Numbered from the stretch's first letter, positions 1-7,116 are shown. The stretch is 17,042 nucleotides of DNA from Thermoplasmatota archaeon (GCA_030591285.1 JAUVBH010000008.1:1-17042); one strand, 5' to 3'. The notes: a model not told the origin generated them from the letters alone. Made by a program: numbers and translations.

Positions 1-831
1 AAAATGGCCGCCAATATAGAGGATGCGGGAGCCAATGTCGTATTCTGCCAGAAAGGCATAGATGACCTCGCCCAGCACTTCATGGCCAAGAAAGGTATCT
101 TCGCAGTCAGAAGGGTCAAAAAGTCCGATATGGAGAAGCTTGCAAAGGCAACTGGAGCCAAGATCGTCTCCAACCTTGAGGACCTCTCAGCATCTGACCT
201 CGGCACATCAGGTATGGTCGAGGAGAAAAAGATCGGCGGCGACGAGATGACATTCGTAACCGGCTGTAAGAACGCAAAAGCCGTTTCCATCCTGATCAGG
301 GGTGCATCAGAACATGTCATAGACGAGATCGAGAGGGGAATGCACGACGCACTCTCCACCGTTGCTGTTTCCATTGAAGATGGTAAGATGACCGCCGGCG
401 GCGGTGCAGCTGCTATCGAACTCGCAAGGGAACTCAGGACCTTCGCCATCAATACAGGCGGAAGAGAGCAGTTCTCCATCGAGGCCTTCGCAACCGCACT
501 CGAAGTTGTCCCAAGGACACTGGCAGAGAACGCTGGACTCGATCCGATCAACACAATTATCGAGATCAACAAGGCACACTCAAATGGAAAGAAGTTCCAT
601 GGTGTCAACGTCTACACAGGCCAGATCGAGGACATGAGGGCATTGAACGTCCTCGAACCTCTCAGGGTCGGAACACAGGCCATTCAGGCCGCAACCGAGA
701 CCGCAAACATGATCCTCAGGATAGATGATGTCATCGCTTCCAAATCTGGCGGCGGTGCACCTGGCGGAATGCCACCTGGAATGGACGGAATGGGCGGCAT
801 GCCACCTGGAATGGGCGGCATGGACTACTGA
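1..831 (+). CDS. Thermosome subunit (group II chaperonin), C-terminal half, 5' end outside window
   Basis: This is the C-terminal half of an ATP-driven protein-folding chaperonin subunit of the archaeal cytosol. The reading frame is open from base 1 (a Lys codon precedes the Met at 4), so this Met is internal; about 276 of the family's usual 540 or so residues are visible. The order is end of the apical domain (GANVVFCQKGIDDLAQHF), intermediate domain, then the equatorial domain with the family's GGGA stretch (codons near 394-411), AGLDPIN (about 533-550) and VLEPLRVGTQAIQAA followed by LRIDDVI (646-735). The tail is the Gly-Met-rich flexible C-terminus (GGMPPGM repeated, ending MDY), typical of thermosomes and of the inside of the chaperonin cavity. 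The gene ends 21 bases before a strong hairpin/T-run. Identification is very secure; which paralogue (alpha, beta or gamma) cannot be told. Confidence 0.97.
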   Translation, partial: KMAANIEDAGANVVFCQKGIDDLAQHFMAKKGIFAVRRVKKSDMEKLAKATGAKIVSNLEDLSASDLGTSGMVEEKKIGGDEMTFVTGCKNAKAVSILIRGASEHVIDEIERGMHDALSTVAVSIEDGKMTAGGGAAAIELARELRTFAINTGGREQFSIEAFATALEVVPRTLAENAGLDPINTIIEINKAHSNGKKFHGVNVYTGQIEDMRALNVLEPLRVGTQAIQAATETANMILRIDDVIASKSGGGAPGGMPPGMDGMGGMPPGMGGMDY

Positions 832-852
832 ACCGTTTAAACCTGAATTTTT

Positions 853-882
853 GGGGAGGCCCTTGTGGCCTCCCCTTTTTTT
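853..882 (+). terminator. Hairpin plus T7 terminator after the thermosome gene
   Basis: A perfect 9-bp inverted repeat (GGGGAGGCC at 853-861, GGCCTCCCC at 867-875) with a 5-base loop is followed directly by seven T residues (876-882). It sits 21 bases after the thermosome stop codon. This has the form of a bacterial intrinsic terminator; archaeal RNA polymerase mainly needs the T-run, so the role of the hairpin (termination help or 3'-end protection) is inference. Confidence 0.85.
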
Positions 883-898
883 ATTGGAAAATAGCAGA

Positions 899-986
899 AA
901 GTGAAGGCCGGTCTTGGCCATCTAGAACGACCTCAAGCGAGGAATAACAAAACCGAGGATCGATCTCTTCTATTCGACCTTCACTT
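899..986. repeat. 9-bp inverted repeat enclosing 70 bases with small hairpins
   Basis: AAGTGAAGG (899-907) and CCTTCACTT (978-986) are perfect inverted copies. Between them are two short self-complementary stretches, GGCC-GGTCTT-GGCC (906-919, which overlaps the outer arm) and CCTC-AAGC-GAGG (931-942). The surrounding 832-1101 gap has no convincing gene. The stretch could be a structured RNA or simply an accidental repeat; it lacks the tRNA signature bases. No function is assigned. Confidence 0.3.
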
Positions 987-1101
987 CCTGTTCATTCAAT
1001 GTTCGGAGTGTGACTATTAATGCTGCGCTCACATGTGATTTTCATGGAGTGAGGCCCAAACCTTTTCTACAAAACATCCATTCCCCAGTCGAGGTGTTTG
1101 T

Positions 1102-2217
1102 TTGTACGACCCAAGGTTGAGAAGACTTGCAGACGTTCTGATCGATCATTCAACAAGGCTCCAGAAAGGAGAGACCATCTACATCGAAACATTCGATATT
1201 CCTGTAGAAATGGTGGAGACGCTTGTAGAGAAAGTATACGAAGTCGGGGGCATACCAATTGTCTCCCAGAAGTTCGCCAAGGTGCTCCGAAAGCTCTACA
1301 TGGACACGAATGAGGAGACCATGAAGACCATCGGAGATCTGGAGATGGCAGCCATGAAGAAGGCCGATGCATATCTCGGACTTCGCGGCTCCCACAATAT
1401 CACCGAGACCTCTGATGTTCCCAGTAAAAAAATGGAACTTTACAAAAAATACTGGTGGGGCCCGGTCCACATAGAAACAAGGGTTCCCAAGACCAGATGG
1501 GTCGTTCTCAGATGGCCCACTTCATCAATGGCCCAGCAGGCTCAGATGTCCACCGAGGCATTCGAGGAGTTCTACTTCAACACATGCACGATGGATTACA
1601 CCAAGATGTCCAGAGCCATGGATCCACTGAAGGAGCTGATGGAGAAGACCGACAAGGTCAGACTTGTTTCTCCTGGAACAGATCTTTCTTTCTCCATCAA
1701 GGACATACCCGTCATCAAATGCGATGGAGAACTGAACATCCCCGACGGAGAGATATTCACCGCACCTGTGAAGGATTCTGTCAACGGTGTTCTTTCATAC
1801 AATACACAGACCCTTTACGATGGGAAGGTCTTCTCTGATGTGAAATTGGTATTCAAGGATGGAAAGATCATCGAAGCCACTGCCAACAATACCATCGAGA
1901 TCAACCAGATCCTTGACACCGATGATGGATCCAGGTTCGTTGGTGAGTTCGCAATTGGAGTGAACCCATTTGTAACCAAACCCATGCTGGACACCCTTTT
2001 CGATGAGAAGATCGCGGGATCCATCCATTTCACTCCTGGAAACTCCTATGACCAGGCTCCCAACGGAAACAAATCCAAGGTCCATTGGGACATGGTTCTC
2101 ATCCAGACCCCTGAGTGGGGAGGTGGAGAGATCTACTTTGACGATGTCCTCATAAGAAAGGATGGAATGTTCGTCATCGACGAGCTCAAGGGATTGAATC
2201 CAGAAGCGTTGATGTGA
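1102..2217 (+). CDS. Aminopeptidase, peptidase family M29
   Basis: A 371-residue cytosolic metallo-aminopeptidase that would remove N-terminal residues from peptides using a two-metal centre. The N-terminus (LRRLADVLIDHSTRLQKGE) is the standard opening of M29 proteins. Candidate metal ligands are Glu282 (GEFAIG), Glu302 (FDEKIAG), His309 (SIHF), His328 and Asp330 (HWD), which match the spaced Glu/Glu/His/His-x-Asp pattern of the family; I assign them by pattern, not by alignment. Length (about 370-410) is normal. The start is TTG, chosen because GAGGTG (1091-1096) lies five bases before it and the family N-terminus begins right there. The next gene starts 34 bases downstream on the same strand, so co-transcription is possible. 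Substrate preference cannot be read from the sequence. Confidence 0.9.
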   Translation: MYDPRLRRLADVLIDHSTRLQKGETIYIETFDIPVEMVETLVEKVYEVGGIPIVSQKFAKVLRKLYMDTNEETMKTIGDLEMAAMKKADAYLGLRGSHNITETSDVPSKKMELYKKYWWGPVHIETRVPKTRWVVLRWPTSSMAQQAQMSTEAFEEFYFNTCTMDYTKMSRAMDPLKELMEKTDKVRLVSPGTDLSFSIKDIPVIKCDGELNIPDGEIFTAPVKDSVNGVLSYNTQTLYDGKVFSDVKLVFKDGKIIEATANNTIEINQILDTDDGSRFVGEFAIGVNPFVTKPMLDTLFDEKIAGSIHFTPGNSYDQAPNGNKSKVHWDMVLIQTPEWGGGEIYFDDVLIRKDGMFVIDELKGLNPEALM

Positions 2218-2251
2218 AATTCTAATTAGTTGGGCCTCTATACGAAGCAGT

Positions 2252-2929
2252 ATGAGGGTGTGCTGTCTCTTCAGCGGTGGAAAGGATTCCTCCTATTCAC
2301 TCCATAAGATGCTGTTATCTGGTTTCGAAGTGCCAGTACTGCTCACCATGAGGTCCGCTGATCCGGATTCCTGGTTGTATCAAACACCTGGAATGGAAGC
2401 TTCACACCTGTTCCAGGAGCTTACGGGTATAGAGACCAGGGTGATAGAGTCCCCTCTGGAAAAGGATGAAGAGAAGGAAGCGTTGACCAGAGCACTGGTT
2501 TCTTTGAAAGAGGAATTCAAGCTCGATGCCATCTGTGCCGGAGCCCTTCTTTCAGATTACCAGAGGATGATATTCACCCACGCTGCCATGGATGCAGGGT
2601 TGATCTCATACGCCCCGATCTGGCGAAAGAATGGAAAGAGATACATGGAAGATCTTCTGAACTTTGATTTCAAATTCATTTTGTTGTCCTATGCTTCGGA
2701 GGGATTCAAACCTTCGGACCTCGGGAATATTGTTGATAGATCGGGTCTGGATCGGTTCTTCTCCATATCGGACAAATGGGGATCTCACCCGGCTTTCGAG
2801 GGTGGAGAAGCAGAGACATTGGTACTACAGGCCCCAATGTATGAAAAAAAACTGAAGGTCTCAGGAGAGATCGAAGAAGAGGGGCCCTATCGTGCGAGAT
2901 ACAGATTACAGGAGGTGAGTCTTGAATGA
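2252..2929 (+). CDS. dph6: Diphthine--ammonia ligase family PP-loop ATPase (Dph6-like)
   Basis: Predicted last-step enzyme of diphthamide synthesis: it adenylates diphthine on translation elongation factor 2 and amidates it with ammonia. Evidence is the PP-loop SGGKDS at residues 8-13, the family segment GALLSDYQR at 97-105, and EGGEAETLV at 183-191, the Dph6/MJ0570-type signature. The 225-residue length fits the archaeal single-domain form. No good ribosome site precedes the ATG; an AT-rich CTAATTAG near 2221-2228 lies about 27 bases upstream and could drive a leaderless transcript, or the gene may be read through from the M29 gene. Its stop overlaps the next start as ATGA, so the two are probably translated together. 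Some members of this ATPase group may have other amidation roles, but Dph6 is the best fit. Confidence 0.88.
   Translation: MRVCCLFSGGKDSSYSLHKMLLSGFEVPVLLTMRSADPDSWLYQTPGMEASHLFQELTGIETRVIESPLEKDEEKEALTRALVSLKEEFKLDAICAGALLSDYQRMIFTHAAMDAGLISYAPIWRKNGKRYMEDLLNFDFKFILLSYASEGFKPSDLGNIVDRSGLDRFFSISDKWGSHPAFEGGEAETLVLQAPMYEKKLKVSGEIEEEGPYRARYRLQEVSLE
2911..2918 (+). promoter_or_regulatory. Strong Shine-Dalgarno inside dph6 for the amidohydrolase
   Basis: GGAGGTGA lies within the last codons of dph6, seven bases before the ATG at 2926. It is a near-complete anti-16S match and fixes the downstream start, supporting translational coupling through the ATGA overlap. Confidence 0.85.
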
Positions 2930-4206
2930 AGGAACCCACCGTTTTCAAAAATCCGAGATACATCCTTACAATGGATTCCGGAAAGATACTGGAGAACACC
3001 GATGTCAGGGTGGAGAACGGAGTTATTGAGAGTATTGGAAAAGGGATCACCCAGATCGGGGATGAGGTGATCGACTCATCCGGTTCCATATTGATGCCTG
3101 GCCTGGTGAACTCGCACACCCATGCAGCAATGGTCATGCTCCGTGGATTGAACGATGATGCCCCGCTCCAGGAGTGGCTTAGGTCAATGTGGGATGTTGA
3201 GGGGAAATTGACCTACAACCAGGAGCTGATGGGAGCTGAGATGGGATTTCTGGAAATGATCAGAACCGGCACAACGTCCTGTCTTGATCAGTATGGAGCA
3301 AAGCAAGCTGTTCAGGCGTCAAGAAAGACAGGTATCAGGGTCGCCAATGGAGTACCGTTGATATCGGTCTGGGGAGGTGCCGAGGAAAGACTGGTGAATG
3401 CAAGGGAGTTCATCAAGGATTTCAAAGGCGATGACAGAATAATTCCCATCGTTAACCTCCATTCCATCTATACCAATGATGAAGAGACAATGGTTAAATG
3501 CGGTGAGATGTCAAAAGAAGAGGATGTTCTTCTCCATGTTCACTGCTCCGAGACCAGGAAGGAAGTGTTCGACAACCGAAGGGAGAAGGGAAGGCTCGGT
3601 GTCGAAGAGCTTGATCACCACGGATGTGTCTGGGAAAAGAGCGTATTGGTCCACATGGGGTGGGCTTCCTCCTGGGAATTCAACATTGTCAAGGAAAAAG
3701 GAGCTTCCCTTGTTCACTGCCCCAATTCAAATCAGAAGCTGGCCACGGGTGGTTTCTTTCCCTTCAAGGACCTCAAAGAGATGGGAGTCAGGATAGGACT
3801 TGGTACCGATGGTGCCGCCTCGAACAACTCATTGGATATGTTCAGGGAGATGAAATCCATGGCATTGGTCCAGAAAGGGCAATACTGGGACCCAATGGCA
3901 GCAGGCGCAGAAGATGTACTGAACTGCGCCATCAATTCAGGTAACAACATCCTCGGATTGAAAGGAGGAAAGATAGCAAACGGAATGAATGCAGATATCA
4001 CCCTATTGGAGATCGGTCCGGGATTGGGGCCGGTAAGATCGGAGAACCTCCCTTCAGCGGTCGTATACTCTGCAACAGGAGATATGGTCAGAACAACAAT
4101 GATCGGTGGGGATCTTGTCTTCCATAATGGTAAAATGATGGATGGACGTAAACTGACAGAAAGATATCTGGAGCTTTCGGAGAAGATCAATTCAGAGCTT
4201 TACTGA
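2926..4206 (+). CDS. Amidohydrolase, SAH/MTA/5'-deoxyadenosine deaminase family
   Basis: A 426-residue metal-dependent deaminase of the amidohydrolase superfamily, expected to act in the cytosol on adenosine-type nucleosides such as S-adenosylhomocysteine, methylthioadenosine or 5'-deoxyadenosine. Metal-binding residues are visible in order: His64 and His66 (NSHTH), His204/His206 with the following CSET, His243 (VHMGW) and Asp295 in GTDGAASNNSLDMF, the family's hallmark. The N-terminal beta-sandwich (1-60) and its C-terminal return (about 355-400, ending near TMIGGDLVFHNGK) are both present. The start overlaps the dph6 stop by four bases and has a strong ribosome site, so the pair form an operon. 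Diphthamide synthesis yields SAH and MTA, so recycling these products is a plausible job, though this is inference. The 3' end overlaps a convergent gene by seven bases. Exact substrate is uncertain (guanine or cytosine deaminase relatives are less likely). Confidence 0.88.
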   Translation: MKEPTVFKNPRYILTMDSGKILENTDVRVENGVIESIGKGITQIGDEVIDSSGSILMPGLVNSHTHAAMVMLRGLNDDAPLQEWLRSMWDVEGKLTYNQELMGAEMGFLEMIRTGTTSCLDQYGAKQAVQASRKTGIRVANGVPLISVWGGAEERLVNAREFIKDFKGDDRIIPIVNLHSIYTNDEETMVKCGEMSKEEDVLLHVHCSETRKEVFDNRREKGRLGVEELDHHGCVWEKSVLVHMGWASSWEFNIVKEKGASLVHCPNSNQKLATGGFFPFKDLKEMGVRIGLGTDGAASNNSLDMFREMKSMALVQKGQYWDPMAAGAEDVLNCAINSGNNILGLKGGKIANGMNADITLLEIGPGLGPVRSENLPSAVVYSATGDMVRTTMIGGDLVFHNGKMMDGRKLTERYLELSEKINSELY

Positions 4207-4490
4207 ATTTCATCAAGACCGGACAAATGGAGCTTTCTGGAGACAAGTTCACTGGCACCAATGAAATTGACACTGCTCCCGGAATCATTGAGTTTGTTTG
4301 CGATGTGCTTGAAGCTTCTTGCACCAATGTTCGGTAAACCTGTGAGCTCTGACATGTCGATAGTGATCTCCGAACCTAGGTCCTGGGAATTGAGGATCAT
4401 CGATTCGAAACCAAGAACAGAATCCTCGTCCATCTCACCAGTAAGAACCCATCTGATCTTATCTTCATCATCGACCTTGGAAACTTCCAT
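4200..4490 (-). CDS. STAS-domain protein (anti-sigma-antagonist fold)
   Basis: A 96-residue protein that is a single STAS domain. It shows the strand pattern ending VLTGEMDEDSVLGF (15-28), the core ITIDMSELTGLPNIGARSF (42-60) and the closing SRKLHLSGLDEI (84-95), all matching the SpoIIAA/STAS layout. In classical anti-sigma antagonists the core loop reads Asp-Ser-Ser-Gly and a Ser is phosphorylated; here that position reads Pro53-Asn54-Ile55-Gly56, so the phospho-site is absent. Archaea have no sigma-70 factors, so the partner is unknown; other STAS roles are small-molecule or protein docking. It is convergent with and overlaps the amidohydrolase by seven bases. There is no ribosome site, and a TATA-like box 28 bases upstream suggests a leaderless mRNA. 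Confidence 0.75.
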   Translation of the reverse strand: MEVSKVDDEDKIRWVLTGEMDEDSVLGFESMILNSQDLGSEITIDMSELTGLPNIGARSFKHIANKLNDSGSSVNFIGASELVSRKLHLSGLDEIQ

Positions 4491-4512
4491 GGGAGGATAT
4501 TCTTTTGATGAC

Positions 4513-4525
4513 TTTTATAAAATTT
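4513..4525 (-). promoter_or_regulatory. TATA-like box of the STAS gene
   Basis: Read on the minus strand, AAATTTTATAAAA is centred about 28 bases before the ATG at 4490. That is the archaeal TATA-to-start distance, so transcription would begin at or next to the start codon (leaderless). Support comes from spacing and composition only. Confidence 0.55.
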
Positions 4526-4599
4526 GCCTTGATACACAGGTAAAATATTCCCAAAAATTTAAGTAAAGGGGTCAGTATGGAACCGCCGGAGTCATAAAT

Positions 4600-4917
4600 T
4601 TGCCAAGGAATAATCGTGGAAAGTTCAGGAGTGGAGGACAGAAAACCTTTGAGCGTGTAAAGACGAAAAGGAAACCTATGCTCAACCTGGGCCGACTAGA
4701 TTATTTCAAATGGGATCTTAATGAGATCATGGGGCGCTCCAACATGGAGCCAGAGAAGATCAATACATTCAAGGCAAATATGACCGCAAAGGCAAGACAG
4801 AGATCCATTAAAGAGGCAAAAGAGTACGTCATCGAGGTGGAGGGGAGGGAAGATTTTTCCAAGGAAACTGCTGATATGCTTCTCCGTCTTCTGGATAGAT
4901 ATTCCAGGATGAGATGA
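4600..4917 (+). CDS. Small basic protein of unknown function
   Basis: I do not recognise this 105-residue protein. Residues 1-27 are very rich in Arg, Lys, Gly and Asn (PRNNRGKFRSGGQKTFERV), a pattern common in nucleic-acid-binding or ribosome-associated tails. Residues 35-105 look helical, with many Lys, Arg and Glu (TAKARQRSIKEAKEYVIEV, then LLRLLDRYSRMR at the end). It has no Cys and no membrane segment. The TTG start is chosen because GGAG (4588-4591) lies eight bases upstream and no in-frame ATG precedes it; the next in-frame Met is at residue 27. The gene is divergent from the STAS gene across 109 bases and is 77 bases ahead of the patatin gene. A nucleic-acid-linked role is a guess. 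Confidence 0.65.
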   Translation: MPRNNRGKFRSGGQKTFERVKTKRKPMLNLGRLDYFKWDLNEIMGRSNMEPEKINTFKANMTAKARQRSIKEAKEYVIEVEGREDFSKETADMLLRLLDRYSRMR

Positions 4918-4954
4918 TCCTACCTTCTCAGTTTACTTTTTCCATTCTATTCAA

Positions 4955-4963
4955 TTTATATAG
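4955..4963 (+). promoter_or_regulatory. TATA-like box of the patatin gene
   Basis: TTTATATAG is centred about 36 bases before the ATG at 4995, which would give a leader of roughly ten bases. It lies in an AT-rich 77-base gap and suggests the patatin gene has its own promoter. Confidence 0.45.
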
Positions 4964-4994
4964 TGTTCAATCCCATGTATAATGGGGATTCAAT

Positions 4995-5972
4995 ATGTCA
5001 AAGCTAGTTAAAGTGTTATCCATCGACGGAGGAGGGATCAGAGGGATCGTACCTGCAATGGTTCTTACTGACATCGAGGAGATAACAGGTGAGAGGATAT
5101 CAGACCTCTTCGATATAATAGGCGGAACCTCCACCGGGGGGCTTCTTGCTATGGGGCTTACAAAACCAGGAGAAGATGGCGCGCCCCAGTACACTGCAAA
5201 TGACCTGATGGACCTTTATGAACAACATGGGAAGAAGATATTCCATCGTTCGATATTGAGAACAATAGGTTCTGCCTGGTCCCTTCTGGATGAGAAATAT
5301 TCACAGAGGGGGCTGGAAAAGGTGCTTGATGAGTACTTTGGAGAGGGCCGGTTGAAGGAAGCATTGAAACCTCTGATAATACCAGCCTACGAGATCGAGA
5401 GTAGAAGTGCTTGGTTCTTCCGAAGTGAAAGAGCAAAGGTCAGCTCAAGCTATGATTTTCCCATGAAGGTTGTTGCCAGGGCAACATCTGCCGCCCCAAC
5501 ATATTTCGAACCTGAAAAGATCCGCACGGAGGACGGGATCGACTATTATGCCCTGATCGATGGAGGGGTCTACGCTAATAATCCAGCATTGTGTACCTAT
5601 GTTGAAGCACGGGAACTTTTCCCAGATGATACCGATTTCCTTGTAGTATCGCTGGGAACCGGGGAATTGACTAAAAGGATCGTCTACAACGATGCAAAGG
5701 ACTGGGGGCTTGCTCAATGGGCTCATCCCATACTGAACGTTATGTTCGATGGACAGAGTGACACAGTTGATTATCAGATGCAAAAACTGCTGCAGCATTC
5801 AGGAGACAGAAAAAGATATTTCAGATTCCAGACCAGACTTGATTCTGGAATGGATGACCTCGATGATGCAACAGAACACAATATCAGGAACCTGAAGCTG
5901 GAAGTCAAGGTGATGATCGAGAAGAATGCTGAAGAACTCAAGTTGATGTGCGATCTCCTTGTTGGAGAATGA
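4995..5972 (+). CDS. Patatin-like phospholipase
   Basis: A 325-residue Ser-Asp dyad lipid acyl hydrolase, expected to release fatty acids from ester lipids. The full patatin signature is present: the oxyanion-hole loop DGGGIRG at 11-17, the nucleophile motif GTSTG at 44-48 (Ser46) and the catalytic Asp in DGG at 189-191. A family-typical ATSAAPTYFEP block lies at about 162-172. There is no signal peptide or clear membrane helix, so it is probably cytosolic or peripheral. Weak ribosome site; a TATA-like box is upstream. Archaeal membranes are ether-linked, so the natural substrate is not obvious; it may act on imported or foreign ester lipids, or on acyl intermediates. The nearest look-alikes are bacterial cPLA2/CapV-type patatins, but no cyclic-nucleotide synthase lies nearby. 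It ends seven bases from a convergent gene. Confidence 0.92.
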   Translation: MSKLVKVLSIDGGGIRGIVPAMVLTDIEEITGERISDLFDIIGGTSTGGLLAMGLTKPGEDGAPQYTANDLMDLYEQHGKKIFHRSILRTIGSAWSLLDEKYSQRGLEKVLDEYFGEGRLKEALKPLIIPAYEIESRSAWFFRSERAKVSSSYDFPMKVVARATSAAPTYFEPEKIRTEDGIDYYALIDGGVYANNPALCTYVEARELFPDDTDFLVVSLGTGELTKRIVYNDAKDWGLAQWAHPILNVMFDGQSDTVDYQMQKLLQHSGDRKRYFRFQTRLDSGMDDLDDATEHNIRNLKLEVKVMIEKNAEELKLMCDLLVGE

Positions 5973-5979
5973 ATCATCA

Positions 5980-7086
5980 TCAGATCTCGATCAGTTCGTA
6001 GTCCGTGGTACCCAATCCAAGCTTCTCTCCGTATTCAAATTGTATCTTGGCATTGACCTTTGGTCTCATTCCCAGGAATTTATCCTCACCAGGTTCCCAA
6101 CCACCCTTCAGCTTCGTATCCTTGAATCCCATCTGCTTGTTCACCAGATCGTAGCAAGCTTTGTCAAGGGCAACCGGATCCTTTGATGCAAGGAATCCTA
6201 CATCGGGAACTATTGGATTATCGCTCCATGAGAAGCAGTCACAGTCTGGAGAGACCCTGGTAACGAAGTTCATGTAACCTATCTTGTTTTTCTTCGTGCT
6301 GGCGGTTCCATAAGCATACTCTGTCATCCTTTCAAGGAAAATTGGTATCTCTGTTTCCCATCCAAGCTGGATAGCTTCCTGTGGACAGACAGTGATACAT
6401 TCTCCACATCCTATGCATATTTCCTCCTGGATGGAGACCTTTCCACCTTCAAGGACATGGGCATCCACGGGACATATCTCCATACATGTTCCGCATCCTA
6501 CACATTTTCTGGAATTCACCTTCGGTCGGACACTGTGCTGGTCCATCTTTCCATAGGCTGATGCGCCGCCCATTGCAAGGTTCTTGATCGCCCCTCCGAA
6601 ACCTGCCATTTCATGTCCCTTGAAATGTGACAGAACGATCATTGAATCAGCGTTATGGATATCAGCTGCGATCCTTACCTTCTCGAAATGTTTGGCATTG
6701 ATATCCACCCATCGAATATTTCTCCCCTTTAAACCGTCGGCGATTATCACAGGGGCCCGGATCACGGAATAGTCGAAACCGTGGGCTATCGCGGTTTCAA
6801 GATGGTCCACTGAATTATGTCTTGAACCTCTGTAAAGAGTGTTGGTATCAGTAACAAAGGGCTTTCCTCCTTTGTTCCGTATGTGGTCCACTACCTCTCT
6901 CACGAATATCGGATTGATGAAAGCGTCCCCTCCCATCTCTCCAAAATGGATCTTGATCGCGGTCAGGTCCTTTTCCGAGATCACATCACCAAGTCCTGCA
7001 GCTTCGAAAAGTCGTCCTATTTTATTGGTACGGTTATCCTTTTCTGACCTTGCTTTCAAACCCACAAAATATACCTTGCTCGACAT
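5980..7086 (-). CDS. DUF362 protein with two [4Fe-4S] ferredoxin motifs
   Basis: A 368-residue cytosolic iron-sulphur protein of the DUF362 family, of unknown reaction. The N-terminal DUF362 fold contains KIHFGEMGG (about 45-53), DTNTLYRGSRH (80-90) and SHFKGHEMAGFGGAIKNLAMG (from 153). It is followed by two full ferredoxin motifs, CVGCGTCMEICP (Cys195, 198, 201, 205) and CIGCGECITVCP (Cys224, 227, 230, 234), then a return to the DUF362 fold with a CDC pair (282/284) and SKDPVALDKA. I choose the ATG at 7086 over one eight codons upstream (7110) because GGAGTG lies eight bases before it and the TATA-like box would place the mRNA start near 7097-7102, downstream of the earlier ATG. Members have been found near redox and cofactor genes, but no such partner is visible here. 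Confidence 0.9.
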   Translation of the reverse strand: MSSKVYFVGLKARSEKDNRTNKIGRLFEAAGLGDVISEKDLTAIKIHFGEMGGDAFINPIFVREVVDHIRNKGGKPFVTDTNTLYRGSRHNSVDHLETAIAHGFDYSVIRAPVIIADGLKGRNIRWVDINAKHFEKVRIAADIHNADSMIVLSHFKGHEMAGFGGAIKNLAMGGASAYGKMDQHSVRPKVNSRKCVGCGTCMEICPVDAHVLEGGKVSIQEEICIGCGECITVCPQEAIQLGWETEIPIFLERMTEYAYGTASTKKNKIGYMNFVTRVSPDCDCFSWSDNPIVPDVGFLASKDPVALDKACYDLVNKQMGFKDTKLKGGWEPGEDKFLGMRPKVNAKIQFEYGEKLGLGTTDYELIEI

Positions 7087-7094
7087 TGGGACAA

Positions 7095-7100
7095 CACTCC
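7095..7100 (-). promoter_or_regulatory. Shine-Dalgarno deciding the DUF362 start
   Basis: On the minus strand GGAGTG occurs eight bases before the ATG at 7086. No comparable site precedes the upstream in-frame ATG at 7110, so this site supports the shorter, 368-residue protein. Confidence 0.6.
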
Positions 7101-7116
7101 GTGGGCTCATTGTGTT

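Noticed and set aside
900..985. A cloverleaf-like shape closed by GTGAAGG/CCTTCAC suggested a tRNA.
   Set aside because: No T8, no D-loop GG, no GGTTCRANTCC T-arm next to the acceptor stem, and no sensible anticodon arm.
3732..4190. A 152-codon minus-strand frame within the amidohydrolase gene.
   Set aside because: It is fully antisense to a well-supported enzyme whose metal-site codons lie in the plus frame.
4995..5972. Patatin as a CBASS (CapV-like) anti-phage effector.
   Set aside because: No cyclic-nucleotide synthase, E1/E2/JAB or other defence gene is within the window; the neighbours are a small basic protein and a DUF362 protein.
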